A DNA stretch of 64,000 bases from Syntrophopropionicum propionicicum_A (GTDB lineage Bacteria; Bacillota; Desulfotomaculia; Desulfotomaculales; Pelotomaculaceae): NCBI RefSeq assembly GCF_048984525.1, contig NZ_JBMGJC010000008.1, forward strand, positions 124,001-188,000, read 5' to 3'. The position numbers and the translations under genes are program-made. This document shows positions 16,499 to 24,838 of this stretch, piece after piece; within the stretch, counting starts at the first letter, position 1; every line of letters starts with the position of its first letter. The notes below the pieces were generated by a model, which ran no database searches, had not been told where the DNA came from, and worked only from the letters and a program-made list of their open reading frames with translations.

Positions 16499-18019
16499 AT
16501 GTTCTCACTGGCATGGCAGGAAAGCCTGACCGGCCGTCTGGCGGCCGGCCTGTCCAGAACTTGCCGGCACAGCGTTTTCTGCAGATGGCTTACAGATACG
16601 GCCTGGCAGAGCCGCCAGAATGCTGTACGCGGCTCGCTCTTTGCCAGGATGATTTCTTATATTGCCTGCCTGTTATTGCGGCCGCTGCAGTTGGCGGGAC
16701 AGGCTGTCAGGAGAGGCCTGCCGGGGAGTTTTTTGCTGAACCTAAAACCGCACCCCGCCTTTCAAAGCAGCATACTCCTCACCAGTTTAGCGGGGATCCG
16801 GGTCGAAACGGCCCTGGCGGCTGTTATTTGTTATCCTGCCGTGGACTTCGCCCTGCGGAATTCCAGATTTGCATTACTGGCAAGCAACTGGGACGAGCTA
16901 TTGCTGATCCTGCTTGTCCTGGCCTGGCCGGTCCAAATGGCCCTGCGGGGCAAGATGACATACCGCCTGACTCCGATGGACATGCCTATAATGCTCTTCC
17001 TGGCAGCAGCAGTCTTCCTTTTCCTGGTCCGCTCGCCCCAGATGGGCGTCGCTGTCGAAGGGCTGCGGGTATACGTGGAGTATGTACTGTGGTTCTTTGC
17101 CGCCAGCAACCTGCTGCTGAACAAAAAGCAGGCGCGGGTACTGGTTAATTTGCTGGTTGCCCTGGGCACTCTGATAGCTCTCCACGGGGTGTACCAGTAT
17201 ATTATCGGGGTGGAGATCCCGTCCACTTGGCTGGATTCGGCGGAGGGAGGCGTCAGGACCAGGGTATTTTCCATCCTGAGCAGCCCCAACGTTTTGGGAA
17301 GCTTCCTGGTGCTTTTAATACCGCTTACAGTCAGCCAGCTGTTATCGGCCAACAACAGACTGCAAAGATATTACTACATCGCCTGCCTGGCGCCGATGGC
17401 CCTGAGCCTGTTTTTCACGTATTCCAGAGGGGCCTGGCTGGCCATGGCCGGCGCCTTCCTGATCTACGGCCTCATCTACAACTGGCGCATATTGCTGGCA
17501 CTGGGAGCCGCAGCTTACACCGCGCCAAAGCTTATACCGGGCATATCCTCGCGCATCGGCTACATGCTCTCACCGGCCTACCTGCTGAGCAGCGCCAGGG
17601 CCGGACGGGTAGCCCGCTGGAATAAAGCCCTGGAGAAGCTGCAGAACAACCCGCTTTTTGGTGAAGGATTCGGGCGATACGGCGGGGCGGTGGCGGCCCG
17701 TTACATTCCCAGCAGCAACTATGTCGACAACTTTTACCTTAAGACGGCGGCCGAGTCGGGCATCATCGGCCTGGCCGCGTTTGTCTGGCTGCTGTTCAGC
17801 GGTGTGCGCTGTATACTGAACTCCTACAGAAGGCTGACCGATCCCTACTTGAAGGGACTTGCCGGGGGGCTGTTCGCCGGCCTTATGGGCGTGCTTCTGC
17901 ATAACGGGGTGGAAAATATTTTCGAGGTCCCCACCATGTGTGTTTACTTCTGGCTTCTGCTCGGCATGGCCGCGGCGCTGCCCCACCTGGGAGGCCAGGA
18001 AACACCCCCGCTGGATTAG
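16499..18019 (+). CDS. O-antigen ligase/polymerase-family membrane protein
   Basis: A 506-residue protein with 10-12 membrane segments and a large outer loop. The Wzy_C/O-antigen-ligase core is seen in FTYSRGAWLAMAGAFLIYG and NPLFGEGFGRYGGAV, and a periplasm-facing NFYLKTAAESGIIGL; the SRG arginine and the GxGxxxY pattern are typical of ligases and polymerases that use undecaprenyl-linked glycans. Likely role: polymerising the glycan made by the neighbouring transferases. The ATG at 16499 has AAGGAGGAAATGTGCT in front. It is divergent from the two glycosyltransferases. Confidence 0.85.
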   Translation: MFSLAWQESLTGRLAAGLSRTCRHSVFCRWLTDTAWQSRQNAVRGSLFARMISYIACLLLRPLQLAGQAVRRGLPGSFLLNLKPHPAFQSSILLTSLAGIRVETALAAVICYPAVDFALRNSRFALLASNWDELLLILLVLAWPVQMALRGKMTYRLTPMDMPIMLFLAAAVFLFLVRSPQMGVAVEGLRVYVEYVLWFFAASNLLLNKKQARVLVNLLVALGTLIALHGVYQYIIGVEIPSTWLDSAEGGVRTRVFSILSSPNVLGSFLVLLIPLTVSQLLSANNRLQRYYYIACLAPMALSLFFTYSRGAWLAMAGAFLIYGLIYNWRILLALGAAAYTAPKLIPGISSRIGYMLSPAYLLSSARAGRVARWNKALEKLQNNPLFGEGFGRYGGAVAARYIPSSNYVDNFYLKTAAESGIIGLAAFVWLLFSGVRCILNSYRRLTDPYLKGLAGGLFAGLMGVLLHNGVENIFEVPTMCVYFWLLLGMAAALPHLGGQETPPLD

Positions 18020-18094
18020 GGGTCAGGCTTCTATCACCGTACAAAATCATTTTTAAGCAAAATATTGTAGAAAGAGATTAAATATAAATCAATA

Positions 18095-18991
18095 ATGAGT
18101 AAAACAACGCGTGGAGCTTTTCTGGTTGTCGCATCATCCTTTTGCTACAGCACCATGGCTATTCTGGCCAAAATAACATACGCCAACGGGGCCAATGTCC
18201 CTACAACCCTGGCCATCCGGTTCAGCCTGGCCTGCCTGGTTGTCTGGGCTATAATATTTGCCGCGGGTTACCCGGTAAAAATAAACTTTAATGAACTGAA
18301 ACGGATTGTATTAATGAGCATCCTTGGGTACACATTCAGTTCCACTTTGTTTTTTTTATCACTGGAATTACTAACCGCGTCCCTGGCTTCGATCATCCTC
18401 TTCACCTACCCTGTAATGGTTGCCCTGGCCGAGTGCTTGTTCTGCCGCTTGAAACCAAGCGCGATTAAAAGTACGGCGCTTGTGCTCGCTACTGTTGGGT
18501 TAGTGATGGTGCTGGGGACAGCCATTAAAAATATCAATATTATCGGGGTCGTTTTTGGACTGGGAGCAGCGGCAGCTTACTCGGCATATCTTATATTGGG
18601 GAACAAGGCCGCGAAAGAAAGGCCTCCCGCTGTAACGATCGGCTATATGCTTCTTTTCGCCGCTGCTGGTTTTGACTTGTATGCCCTGTCCACCGGGACA
18701 TTGAACTTTATGATAACGCCATCCGGATGGTGGAGTATTATAGGACTGGCTGTGTTTTCAACTGCCCTGCCCATAGTTTTTCTTTTTACCGGGATGCAGT
18801 GGATTGAAACCAGTCGTGCCGCTATTATAAGCACATTTGAGCCGGTTTTTACCGTGGCCATTGCTTCCGTCATTTTATCGGAGTCGCTGCGTCTGGCCCA
18901 GGTCGTGGGCGGCCTGGTAATACTGGCTGCCATAATAATACTTCAGACCGAAAAGTCTAAAGAGACATTAATTTTAAAGGAAAACAATTAA
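18095..18991 (+). CDS. EamA/DMT-family transporter
   Basis: A 298-residue, ten-helix drug/metabolite transporter. The two EamA halves are visible: residues 10-140 (SFCYSTMAILAKITYANGA; FLSLELLTASLASIILFTYPVMVAL) and 155-285 (LGAAAAYSAYLILGNKAA; EPVFTVAIASVILSE). Substrate unknown; amino-acid or metabolite export is common in the family. No clear ribosome site. The split lysO pair follows 45 nt downstream in the same direction. Confidence 0.87.
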   Translation: MSKTTRGAFLVVASSFCYSTMAILAKITYANGANVPTTLAIRFSLACLVVWAIIFAAGYPVKINFNELKRIVLMSILGYTFSSTLFFLSLELLTASLASIILFTYPVMVALAECLFCRLKPSAIKSTALVLATVGLVMVLGTAIKNINIIGVVFGLGAAAAYSAYLILGNKAAKERPPAVTIGYMLLFAAAGFDLYALSTGTLNFMITPSGWWSIIGLAVFSTALPIVFLFTGMQWIETSRAAIISTFEPVFTVAIASVILSESLRLAQVVGGLVILAAIIILQTEKSKETLILKENN

Positions 18992-19035
18992 CGGAGTATT
19001 ATAGTCCGTTCTAAATGAATTTTGAGGGTTTTCGC

Positions 19036-19341
19036 ATGACTTATATATTACTTTCACTGGCGGCGGGCATTGTCTTCGGCGCCTTTTGGCAAACTTCCCG
19101 CCAGACTTTAAAAAAAGCAAACCTTATCACCCTGGCGGGATTGTATTTTTTACTTGTTGTAATGGGCGCACAGCTGGGTTCAAACCGGGAATTGCTGTCC
19201 ACCCTTGCATCCATGGGTAAAAAAGCGTTTATCATAGCCTTTCTGAGCATTGCCGGCAGTGTGATCGCATTACAGGTTTTCAGCGGGTTTATCCTTAAGA
19301 ACCTTAAAACATTGGAGAGAAACAGTAAGGCCGGTGAATAG
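19036..19341 (+). CDS. LysO-family exporter, N-terminal subunit
   Basis: A 101-residue membrane protein with three helices, matching the first third of LysO (DUF340), which exports lysine and the analogue thialysine in E. coli. I start it at the ATG at 19036 (MTYILLSLAAGIVFG) because GAGGG lies seven bases before it. The second half is a separate gene overlapping it by 8 bases; the two together have about the length of the one-piece protein (roughly 300). Confidence 0.75.
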   Translation: MTYILLSLAAGIVFGAFWQTSRQTLKKANLITLAGLYFLLVVMGAQLGSNRELLSTLASMGKKAFIIAFLSIAGSVIALQVFSGFILKNLKTLERNSKAGE

Positions 19342-19939
19342 TATGATCTATTTCGTGGTCCTGTCAATTGGCGCGGGTTTAATCCTCGGGCGATGGGTCC
19401 TGCCCGTCGAACTGGTAAGCCACCTTGATGCCCTTACCACCGCGGCGCTATGCCTTTTGCTCGTCGGTATCGGCATTGACATAGGCAGTAAAAAAGAAGT
19501 CTGGCCGCGTTTGTGCCTGATGGGCTGGCGGGTTATGCTGGTACCGGTTTTGGTTGCTGTCGGGAGCATTTTGGGTTCTATCGCGGCGGGTGTGTTTATC
19601 GGCATGCCTCTCAAGGAGGCGTCCGCAATCGGAGCGGGCTTTGGCTGGTACAGCTTTTCAGGTGTTTTGCTTACCAAAATATACAGCCTGGAGACAGGTA
19701 CGCTGGCTTTCCTGTCAAATGTTATGAGAGAGATTATATCATTTATTGTTATACCGGTCCTTGCGGCCAGGTTTGGCAGGCTGGCGGCTGTAGCCCCCGG
19801 AGGCGCTACCACCATGGATACTACTCTGCCCCTGATAGCAAAATCCACTGACACCGATACCGCTATTATAGCGATTATTAATGGAACTACTCTTTCAGCA
19901 TTTGTACCGTTTTTGATCCCGTTATTGATTAACCTTTAA
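19334..19939 (+). CDS. LysO-family exporter, C-terminal subunit
   Basis: A 201-residue membrane protein corresponding to the larger C-terminal part of LysO. Conserved DUF340 patterns are LCLLLVGIGIDIGSKKE, GAGFGWYSFSGVLLTKI, FLSNVMREIISF and the metal- or substrate-linked GGATTMDTTLP. The GTG at 19334 overlaps the end of the first subunit; the ATG at 19343 is an alternative. Split LysO pairs are known in clostridia and archaea, so this is a natural arrangement and not a frameshift. Confidence 0.82.
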   Translation: MNSMIYFVVLSIGAGLILGRWVLPVELVSHLDALTTAALCLLLVGIGIDIGSKKEVWPRLCLMGWRVMLVPVLVAVGSILGSIAAGVFIGMPLKEASAIGAGFGWYSFSGVLLTKIYSLETGTLAFLSNVMREIISFIVIPVLAARFGRLAAVAPGGATTMDTTLPLIAKSTDTDTAIIAIINGTTLSAFVPFLIPLLINL

Positions 19940-20070
19940 TACCAGGGCGGCGCCGAAAGGCAATTAACAGGCTTATTTTTCTGTCAACAAATTTATACTT
20001 TCCAGGCAGGAAATTATTAAAAACGTGATAAAATAATATAATCAATCAACCCTGTTAATCTGAAAGAAGC

Positions 20071-20727
20071 ATGGTTATGAAGGAAAAATATAAGATAAAA
20101 GAGCCGGGGAACGCCCTGACCCACTTTGTAACATTCATCGCCTCAATAGTGGGCCTGGTTTTCCTGGTCATATTATCAAGGAACAACGTCTCCAAGCTGG
20201 TCACCATGACCATATACGGCATAAGCGTTATTTTTTTATACGGGGCAAGCTCCTTATACCACTGGATTAAAACTTCGCCGCGCAAAGTTGAGATTTTAAG
20301 GAAGCTTGACCATGTTGCCATTTACCTGTTAATCGCTGGCTCGTATACTCCCGTATTCTTCTATGGCCTTACCGGAGCATGGAAATGGGCGATGCTGATC
20401 GCTGTCTGGACTCTGGCTTTAGCCGGAGTGCTCCTCAAAATATGGTTTATCAGGATCCCGCGCTATGTTTCCACCGTTTTCTATGTCACCATGGGCTGGA
20501 TAGCGCTGGTGCCTTTCCTGCAGCTATTTAACAACCTTCCTGCCGGGGCGGTCTATTTAATGATCACCGGCGGGGTTGCCTACACCATCGGGGCTATTAT
20601 TTATGCCACCCGGTGTTTTAATTTCTTTCCCAACCGCTTCGGCTTCCATGAAATATTTCACCTTTTTGTGATGGCTGGAAGCATCATCCACTTTGTCATG
20701 ATTTTAGAATATATTGTCCCGCTTTAA
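20071..20727 (+). CDS. Hemolysin III/PAQR family membrane protein (TrhA-like)
   Basis: A 218-residue, seven-helix protein. NALTHFVTFIASIVG near the start, SSLYHWIKTSPRKVEILRKLDHVAIYLLIAGSYTP, and GFHEIFHLFVMAGSIIHF carry the metal-binding Ser/His/Asp/His residues of the PAQR/YqfA fold (S-x3-H, D-H, H-x3-H). Bacterial members are linked to membrane fluidity, and the old name hemolysin III is not evidence of toxicity. A symmetrical terminator follows. Confidence 0.88.
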   Translation: MVMKEKYKIKEPGNALTHFVTFIASIVGLVFLVILSRNNVSKLVTMTIYGISVIFLYGASSLYHWIKTSPRKVEILRKLDHVAIYLLIAGSYTPVFFYGLTGAWKWAMLIAVWTLALAGVLLKIWFIRIPRYVSTVFYVTMGWIALVPFLQLFNNLPAGAVYLMITGGVAYTIGAIIYATRCFNFFPNRFGFHEIFHLFVMAGSIIHFVMILEYIVPL

Positions 20728-20780
20728 GTTAACAAGTCTCCATGTTGCTTTTCGAGTGGTTGAGTTTGTCGACACTATGA

Positions 20781-20805
20781 GGGGGCGTCATTTAATGACG
20801 CCCCC
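20781..20805. terminator. Bidirectional terminator between converging genes
   Basis: GGGGGCGTCA and TGACGCCCCC form a perfect 10-bp stem with loop TTTAA, between the converging trhA-like and LCP genes. No long T-run follows on either strand. Confidence 0.6.
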
Positions 20806-20814
20806 TGATTATTG

Positions 20815-22029
20815 TTATGTTGAAGTCCGTTTTTTGGTAGTTTTGCTGCTGCCGCTTGTGCCGGTTTTATCAGACCCGGAGGATGTTCCCGTGTCATCAT
20901 CCTCCACAGGCGTTATGATTACCGATGGGCCTGAACCGTCCGTGGAGTCTGAACCTTCCGTGCCGTCCGTTGTTCCCGGTTTGGGTTTGGAAGTAGCCGG
21001 CTTGATCGGGTTCTGGCCGGTCTTGGACCCGTCCTGCTGTTTTGTATCATCGGCCTGCTGTTCTTCCTCCGTTTCTACAGGAGGAGCATACTGGCCGCTG
21101 AGCGGTGTGTTCAGGACAATATCAGTGGTAATCTCCCCATTGAAGAGCTTCGCCAACATCTGCTTGGCTTCGGAAGGATCAACACCCCAGTAACTTCCGC
21201 CGCCAATATCTATATTTCTTCCCGGCAGGGTCTGGGCAACCATGTTGTAGTCTTCTATGCTCTTTAATGTTGAAGCCATTTTAACCATGTCGCTGGTGCC
21301 CACATTGGTTTTAACATACTTGTTGATCTCTGGTATCAGCTTCGGCAGCTTGGGTATGGTGCTGGGCTGGAGTATTTCTTTGGCCAGGGCCATCAAAAAC
21401 ACCTGCTGGTGCTTGGTGCGGTCTATGTCTCCCTGCACATAGCCGCGGTACCTGACGTACTGGAGCGCTTTATCTCCGTCCAGACGCTGCAGGCCTTTTC
21501 TCAGGTTAATTTCGTTGGCTAAATCGGTTTCATCCTCATGGTACATGTTTTGCTCAACATCAATAGTGACGCCGCCCAGCGTATCTACAATATCCTTGAA
21601 ACCGCTGAAATTGGTCATAACGTAATACTTGAGCGATATCCCCAACAGATCGGAAACAACCCTCGTGGTCAGCTCCGGACCGCCATAAACACTGGCGCTG
21701 TTGATTTTATCCCAGCCGTGCCCGGGTATGTTAACCCTGGTATCACGCGGGATGGAAAGCAGGGCTATCTGCTTGGTCTTGGGATCTATGCTGGCCATAA
21801 TAATGGAATCTGTCCGCGCCATGGTTTCCCCCTGCCGGGCGTCGATCCCCAGGAGGAGCACGTTGGTCCGTTTTCCTAATGGTGTGGGAATAGTTATGCC
21901 ACCAATGCTATCCCCAGGATTTAGTATTTTATTGACCTGATAATAGCCCGCGGCTAGCAGGGCTGCCAACAGTAAAGAACAGATAATAAAAGGAACTTTT
22001 CTCCTAAGCCTTCGCTTCGGCTTGTTCAC
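20815..22029 (-). CDS. LytR-CpsA-Psr (LCP) family glycopolymer ligase
   Basis: A 404-residue protein with one N-terminal membrane helix and an extracellular LCP domain (about residues 45-260) that joins wall teichoic acid or other glycopolymers to peptidoglycan. Key patterns are NVLLLGIDAR, RTDSIIMASID with catalytic Arg/Asp, SIPRDTRVNIPG and RYRGYVQGDIDRTKHQQ. The last 90 residues are a Glu/Asp/Ser/Thr/Gly-rich disordered tail, acidic and then basic at the very end. The GTG at 22029 has GAGGTGG before it; an ATG five codons earlier overlaps that ribosome site. Confidence 0.9.
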   Translation of the reverse strand: MNKPKRRLRRKVPFIICSLLLAALLAAGYYQVNKILNPGDSIGGITIPTPLGKRTNVLLLGIDARQGETMARTDSIIMASIDPKTKQIALLSIPRDTRVNIPGHGWDKINSASVYGGPELTTRVVSDLLGISLKYYVMTNFSGFKDIVDTLGGVTIDVEQNMYHEDETDLANEINLRKGLQRLDGDKALQYVRYRGYVQGDIDRTKHQQVFLMALAKEILQPSTIPKLPKLIPEINKYVKTNVGTSDMVKMASTLKSIEDYNMVAQTLPGRNIDIGGGSYWGVDPSEAKQMLAKLFNGEITTDIVLNTPLSGQYAPPVETEEEQQADDTKQQDGSKTGQNPIKPATSKPKPGTTDGTEGSDSTDGSGPSVIITPVEDDDTGTSSGSDKTGTSGSSKTTKKRTST

Positions 22030-22081
22030 TTCATTCCACCTCATTTAGCATTCAGTCGATTACAATAATGCATTCAACTGA

Positions 22082-22492
22082 TTAGTGTACTGAAGCCCCT
22101 CCCCGGTACATTACCACAATAGCGGACTTCGCGCCCACAGCGCGCCCGTCTTCCCGCGGTATTACCAGCAGGTGGTTGTTGGGTACCGTGCTGCCCGCGA
22201 AAATATCCGCGCCCGCGGTGAGATCGGGAATACCGTTGCCGACCGGGTCAATAATAACCGCCTGTCCGCGCCTGACGATTATTTCTGTTCCCGCATAGCC
22301 CTTTAATACCTGGCCCGTATCTAATTCAACCACTTTCCACTGGACATACTGGTCGACGTAGCTCTGGGTTACCAGAGGGTCGCCGCTGCCGCCCGGATCG
22401 CTTGCCGCGCCGGCAAAGGCTGTATAAACCATGAATAGTCCCGCCGCAATCAGCAGTACCAGTATAATCGTTTTAATTTTGTTCAGTCTCAT
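22082..22492 (-). CDS. Secreted hypothetical protein
   Basis: A 136-residue protein with a signal peptide or membrane anchor (residues 1-27: MRLNKIKTIILVLLIAAGLF...AFAGAAS), then a Gly/Ser/Pro linker and a compact beta-rich domain including SYVDQYVQWKVVELDTGQV and IIVRRGQAVIIDP. The rest of the domain ends with HLLVIPREDGR and AKSAIVVMYRGG. I do not recognise a named family. GGGGGAGTC precedes the ATG, and a Spo0A-box-like site at 22518-22524 lies 26 nt upstream. It is located between LCP and csaB, so an envelope role is likely. Confidence 0.7.
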   Translation of the reverse strand: MRLNKIKTIILVLLIAAGLFMVYTAFAGAASDPGGSGDPLVTQSYVDQYVQWKVVELDTGQVLKGYAGTEIIVRRGQAVIIDPVGNGIPDLTAGADIFAGSTVPNNHLLVIPREDGRAVGAKSAIVVMYRGGASVH

Positions 22493-22517
22493 TATGACTC
22501 CCCCTTGGCAAAAAAAG

Positions 22518-22524
22518 TTCGACA
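22518..22524 (-). promoter_or_regulatory. Spo0A-box-like site
   Basis: TGTCGAA on the minus strand (context TTATGTCGAACTTT), 26 nt upstream of the secreted protein's ATG. Core match only. Confidence 0.25.
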
Positions 22525-22668
22525 TAAGCGCCATAAATCCTGCTAAACGATGCTGGGCGGGATTAACTGGCCTGAGCCCATATTGATAAATTGTATATCA
22601 TGTTCAGCGACCTTGCAAGATGTAATAAAACCTGAACCCCTTGAAGACGCACCTGCACTCTTCTCTTG

Positions 22669-22695
22669 CAGGGCGGGATTTATCCCGCCAATACT
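22669..22695. repeat. GGGCGGG...CCCGCC dispersed hairpin repeat
   Basis: TTGCAGGGCGGGATTTATCC followed by CGCCAAT forms a GGCGGGAT/ATCCCGCC hairpin. A close relative is at 32170-32196. It lies 20 nt past the csaB stop. Confidence 0.6.
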
Positions 22696-22714
22696 CTCTA
22701 TTAAAGTTTAGACG

Positions 22715-23809
22715 CTAAACGGACCTTAAAAGTTCGGCCGCCAGAGAGGCGTTTTTCAGCGCCTCGGTACGCAGGGGGGCTAGCTTTGCTATCAGGCCGC
22801 CGCTAATCCTGCCCCTGTTGTTGAGGACATTCTTTACCCCCGCTGAAAGTTCCTTATAGTCCAGTTTTTCCGCGTTGAAACCGTCTGGCAGACCTACTGA
22901 CTGCAAAAAGCGGTTTACCTTGGGGTCGTAAGGAATGCCTACCACCGGCACCCCGAAAATCACGCTGAAAATAAGGAAGTGGAGCCTCATGCCGACGGCC
23001 AGATCCAGGTTGGCCGTTACTGACATTATATTCATATAATCGGCCTGTTCCTCAAGAAGTAAAGCGCTCCCACGCATCCGGGCGGCAACTTCCCGGCATG
23101 TTGTTACATCACCGGGACAGTGCATCGGGACGAACAGGACCTGCCAACCTTCCTCCAACAGGTCGTCAGCCACCTTTGCGATTACCTCTTTATATCCGTC
23201 CAGCCCTTTCCAGGGCCTTACTGATATCCCAGCCACGGGGCGGTTGTCCGCGCCCAGCCGGGTCAGTATTTCCCGCCCTTTTCTTTTGTCCACCAGGGAC
23301 GGGTCCAGCCCGAGCACCGGGTCGGCGGTAACTTCGAGCAGGGGCCTGGTTACTCCCAGGGCGCTGAGTTCATCCCTGGAATCGGGATCCCTTACCGTAA
23401 TGCCGTTAACACGGTTTGCCACCTGGCGCACCAGCGCTTTCCCGATGGCGGAACTGACAGGCCCAAATCCCTGCGCGTAAAAGAAAACGGGTTTGCCTAA
23501 CAGCCTGGCCATTAAAACCACGCCGAGGTAATAGATTATACTCCTGGGGCCGTTGATATCCTGTAAAAGCCCGCCGGCGCCGCTTATTAAAAGGTCGCAG
23601 TCCCCCAGCGCTTTAAATACCTGGGAAGGATTATCCCTGGGAATGGAGCGGACGCCGAATTCCCGGGCGGTGTAAGCCGGATCCCTGGACAGCACAACTG
23701 CCTCCAGGTCCGGAACAACGTCCCGCAGGGCCATGAGCATGGCAAACAGTATTGCCTCGTCGCCGCTGTTGTGAAAACCATAATACCCCGAGATTACCAC
23801 CTTAGGCAT
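22715..23809 (-). CDS. csaB: Polysaccharide pyruvyl transferase CsaB
   Basis: A 364-residue enzyme of the CsaB family, which adds ketal-linked pyruvate to the wall polysaccharide that SLH domains bind. The family start VVISGYYGFHNSGDEAIL, SGAGGLLQDINGPRSIIYYL, FYAQGFGPV, and the C-terminal MRLHFLIFSVIFGVPVVGIPYDPKV are all seen. Presence of an SLH-domain protease in the same window agrees. The ATG at 23809 is preferred (GGGAG seven bases before) over an ATG two codons earlier. Confidence 0.93.
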   Translation of the reverse strand: MPKVVISGYYGFHNSGDEAILFAMLMALRDVVPDLEAVVLSRDPAYTAREFGVRSIPRDNPSQVFKALGDCDLLISGAGGLLQDINGPRSIIYYLGVVLMARLLGKPVFFYAQGFGPVSSAIGKALVRQVANRVNGITVRDPDSRDELSALGVTRPLLEVTADPVLGLDPSLVDKRKGREILTRLGADNRPVAGISVRPWKGLDGYKEVIAKVADDLLEEGWQVLFVPMHCPGDVTTCREVAARMRGSALLLEEQADYMNIMSVTANLDLAVGMRLHFLIFSVIFGVPVVGIPYDPKVNRFLQSVGLPDGFNAEKLDYKELSAGVKNVLNNRGRISGGLIAKLAPLRTEALKNASLAAELLRSV

Positions 23810-23819
23810 AATCATACTC

Positions 23820-24002
23820 CCAGAAATAACAATTTCACAGGATTTACAAGATTAAAAAGAGATTTACAGGATTTAATTTATTTTAAATTCTAAATATCGT
23901 ATCTTTCTTGACAAATTTATCGAGATATTAACGAATTATAATTACTTTTATACTTTTTTTAACATGTTAATCTTGATAATCCTGTTAATCCTGTGCAATT
24001 CT
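23820..24002. repeat. AATCCTGTTAATC-type inverted repeat tract
   Basis: The left side carries CAGGATTTACAAGATTAAAA and GATTTACAGGATTTAA, and the right side GTTAATCTTGATAATCCTG and TTAATCCTGTG, so the A+T-rich 180-bp spacer between csaB and the tagA-like gene can fold back on itself. The right end reaches into the last codons of the tagA-like gene. Related tracts are at 49175-49375 and 51285-51535. Confidence 0.7.
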
Positions 24003-24725
24003 TTTAAGTTTATATCTCTTGATTACTGTCCAGGCAAAGAGGGGCAGGACCAGCTGGCGCCGCCACCGCGAGGGCTGCCTTACAAGACGGGCCAGCCACT
24101 CCAGGCGCAGGCGGCGAACCCAGTGCGGGGCACGCTGGACCCTTCCGGCCAGGACATCAAAACTTCCTCCCACCCCTATGGCGGCACTCGCTCCTGTTTT
24201 TCCCAGGTGCCTGTCTATCCAAATCTCCTGCTTCGGCGCTCCCAGCGCCACAAAAAGCAGGTCCGGTTTGGTTTTCTTTATTTCCTGCGCTACCCGGCCC
24301 TCTTCATCCTCCTGAAAAAAGCCGTGATAGCTGCCGGCCACCTTCAGCCCCGGGTAGTCCCGGCAGAGCCTGTCCGCCGCCTCGGCGGCCACGCCGGGAG
24401 CCGCCCCGAGGAGATAGACGCTCCAACCGCATAAGGCGGCTTTTTCCACCAGCCTCAGCATCAGGTCGATCCCGGTCACCCGTTCGGGCACAGGGTAGCC
24501 GGCCACCCGGCAGGCCCAGACGATCCCTTCCCCGTCCGCAGTAACTATATCCGCGCGCCGGGCCAGGTCCAGCAGCTCTCTGTCAAATTGGGCCTGGTAA
24601 ATGTATTCCGGGTTCAAAGTCATAACCCGGAACGGCCGGTAGTTCCTAATCAGGCCGGCCACACGCTCCACTGTCTCTTCCATAGTCAGGGCATCTATAT
24701 CAGCACCAAGGAGATTTACTCTCAT
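23985..24725 (-). CDS. WecG/TagA/CpsF family glycosyltransferase
   Basis: A 246-residue GT26-family enzyme that adds the second sugar (ManNAc in teichoic-acid linkage units) to undecaprenyl-PP-GlcNAc. The family start MRVNLLGADIDALTMEE, NPEYIYQAQFD, ADGEGIVWACRVAGYPVPERVTG with the catalytic-site Asp, LLGAAPGVAAEA, and ALGAPKQEIWIDRH are intact. It fits with the WecA/TagO-like enzyme at 8.6 kb and MnaA at 63 kb, which makes UDP-ManNAc, giving a complete route to a TagO-TagA linkage unit. Start is the ATG at 24725; a 33-residue extension is not conserved. Confidence 0.92.
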   Translation of the reverse strand: MRVNLLGADIDALTMEETVERVAGLIRNYRPFRVMTLNPEYIYQAQFDRELLDLARRADIVTADGEGIVWACRVAGYPVPERVTGIDLMLRLVEKAALCGWSVYLLGAAPGVAAEAADRLCRDYPGLKVAGSYHGFFQEDEEGRVAQEIKKTKPDLLFVALGAPKQEIWIDRHLGKTGASAAIGVGGSFDVLAGRVQRAPHWVRRLRLEWLARLVRQPSRWRRQLVLPLFAWTVIKRYKLKRIAQD

Positions 24726-24838
24726 CCTGTAAAAAACCCCTTGTTTTTCTTGGTTTACGCTCTGGACTATTCTACCACAGTTCTCGATAATTCTCCACAC
24801 CAGTGCAATAGTAAGCCCCACCACGCCTCATTAGGCTT

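Noticed and set aside
20071..20727. Virulence-type hemolysin
   Set aside because: The hemolysin III name is historical; the protein is a PAQR-type membrane protein and context gives no sign of a toxin.
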